From: DATJXG01 sp035500455
GTDB lineage: Bacteria; Acidobacteriota; Terriglobia; Terriglobales; Acidobacteriaceae
Direction: 5' to 3'
DNA: 14,132 nt
Assembly (NCBI GenBank): GCA_035500455.1
Contig: DATJXG010000246.1
Span: 1 to 14,132, forward strand
Of this stretch, positions 13,549-14,132 are shown piece by piece (the stretch's first letter is position 1; each line of letters starts with the position of its first letter). Position numbers and translations under genes: made by a program. The notes under the pieces were generated by a model. That model saw only the letters and a program-made list of their open reading frames with translations, was not told where the DNA came from and searched no databases.

Positions 13549-13649
13549 TGTTTCCCCAAAACCGGCCAGAACTGAGTGCCTGCAAGCCGCGAACCGCCCG
13601 AGCCTGCGAGCTGGTCAACGCTTATCCGCACCGCCGCAACGCCCCGTAC

Positions 13650-14132
13650 CTACCGCGCCTGCCGACGCAACTCATCAATCTGCACCTGCAGATCGGCAAC
13701 TTTCCGCTCAACCTCTTCCACCGACGCCGTTTTCACCGTCCGCTCGCGAGTGTAGCCCACATACCCGAGCCATCCTTCCGACCGCGCCTCGCGCTGCTGC
13801 TTTACCAGCGCATATAAAGGATCAGCCTCGATCCGCGCCACTTCCTCGTCCAGTTCGCCCGCAGGCGCCGCCACGCCCATCGCCTGCAGAATGGTTCGCG
13901 CCATCAGCAGGTGTCCGCTGAGATCAGGATGAATTCCGTCACGCGTAAACGAAAACTCCGGCTCCGTCTTCCGCCTTTGCGCGATGTAGGCCGCCACCGG
14001 CCCATGCAGATCGATCACCCGCGCCGCGTGGTGATTGAGCTTCATCTCCCAGCGCGCATAGTCGCCGAGCACCGAGTCATAGTCTTCGTAGGGCTGCAGA
14101 TAACTGAAGTCCGCGGCGTCGCGCTTCTGCAG
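13650..14132 (-). CDS. SGNH/GDSL-type hydrolase, C-terminal part (5' end outside window)
   Basis: The frame is open to the window edge, giving 160 residues plus the stop codon at 13650-13652. Seen: SFTRDGIHPDLSGHLLMAR (residues 61-79 of the visible part), the block V Asp-x-x-His motif of SGNH hydrolases with catalytic Asp65 and His68 and the trailing GH. The N-terminal GDSL serine block would lie beyond the window. After the catalytic domain comes a charged tail ending in a predicted coiled coil (SVEEVERKVADLQVQIDELR), which is unusual for plain GDSL esterases and could mediate oligomerisation. Substrates of such enzymes include esters and acetylated polysaccharides; which one cannot be told. 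A GTG at 14070-14072 is internal. Confidence 0.75.
   Translation of the reverse strand: MQKRDAADFSYLQPYEDYDSVLGDYARWEMKLNHHAARVIDLHGPVAAYIAQRRKTEPEFSFTRDGIHPDLSGHLLMARTILQAMGVAAPAGELDEEVARIEADPLYALVKQQREARSEGWLGYVGYTRERTVKTASVEEVERKVADLQVQIDELRRQAR

Noticed and set aside
1..14132. tRNA, rRNA, phage or transposase genes
   Set aside because: I looked for tRNA arms, rRNA-like stretches and transposase motifs by eye on both strands and saw none; a covariance-model scan was not possible.

Overview
The window is GC-rich, densely coded bacterial chromosome that most resembles soil Acidobacteriota (Terriglobia/Koribacter-like). This is an inference from three things: a very large Oar-type TonB-dependent receptor with an N-terminal carboxypeptidase-regulatory-like domain, a LacI regulator directly upstream of it, and spacers packed with short dispersed repeats. 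I saw no rRNA, tRNA, CRISPR array, phage gene or transposase gene.

Layout. 1-858 (+) is the 3' part of a PLP-dependent trans-sulfuration enzyme. 938-2080 (+) is a Gfo/Idh/MocA oxidoreductase. A palindromic repeat pair fills the gap to the convergent TonB-dependent receptor, 2161-5640 (-). Its upstream gene on the same strand is a LacI-family regulator, 5839-6885 (-). Between them lies a sigma70-like promoter whose expected start site is covered by a 26-bp perfect palindrome, so the two genes look like a repressor/transporter pair. 6886-7240 holds the lacI promoter and two repeat families. An AsmA-family envelope protein follows (7241-8869, +). 8870-9249 is a repeat island with a GC-rich hairpin, an inverted-repeat-bounded MITE-like element and a 9-bp triplet repeat.

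9250-10791 (+) encodes a CHAD domain fused to an HD domain of the kind found at the C-terminus of exopolyphosphatase. It faces a PhoU-like gene (about 10883-11575, -) across another palindromic repeat pair. Together they suggest a small phosphate/polyphosphate locus. Next, on the minus strand, is a two-gene unit: a half-length asparaginase (12918-13436), then threonine 3-dehydrogenase (11862-12890), both amino-acid catabolic. The window ends inside an SGNH/GDSL-type hydrolase (13650-14132, -).

The most notable points are the CHAD-HD fusion beside phoU, the LacI-operator-receptor module, the single-domain asparaginase, and the several repeat families. The palindromic copies supply or touch the stop codons of three genes.
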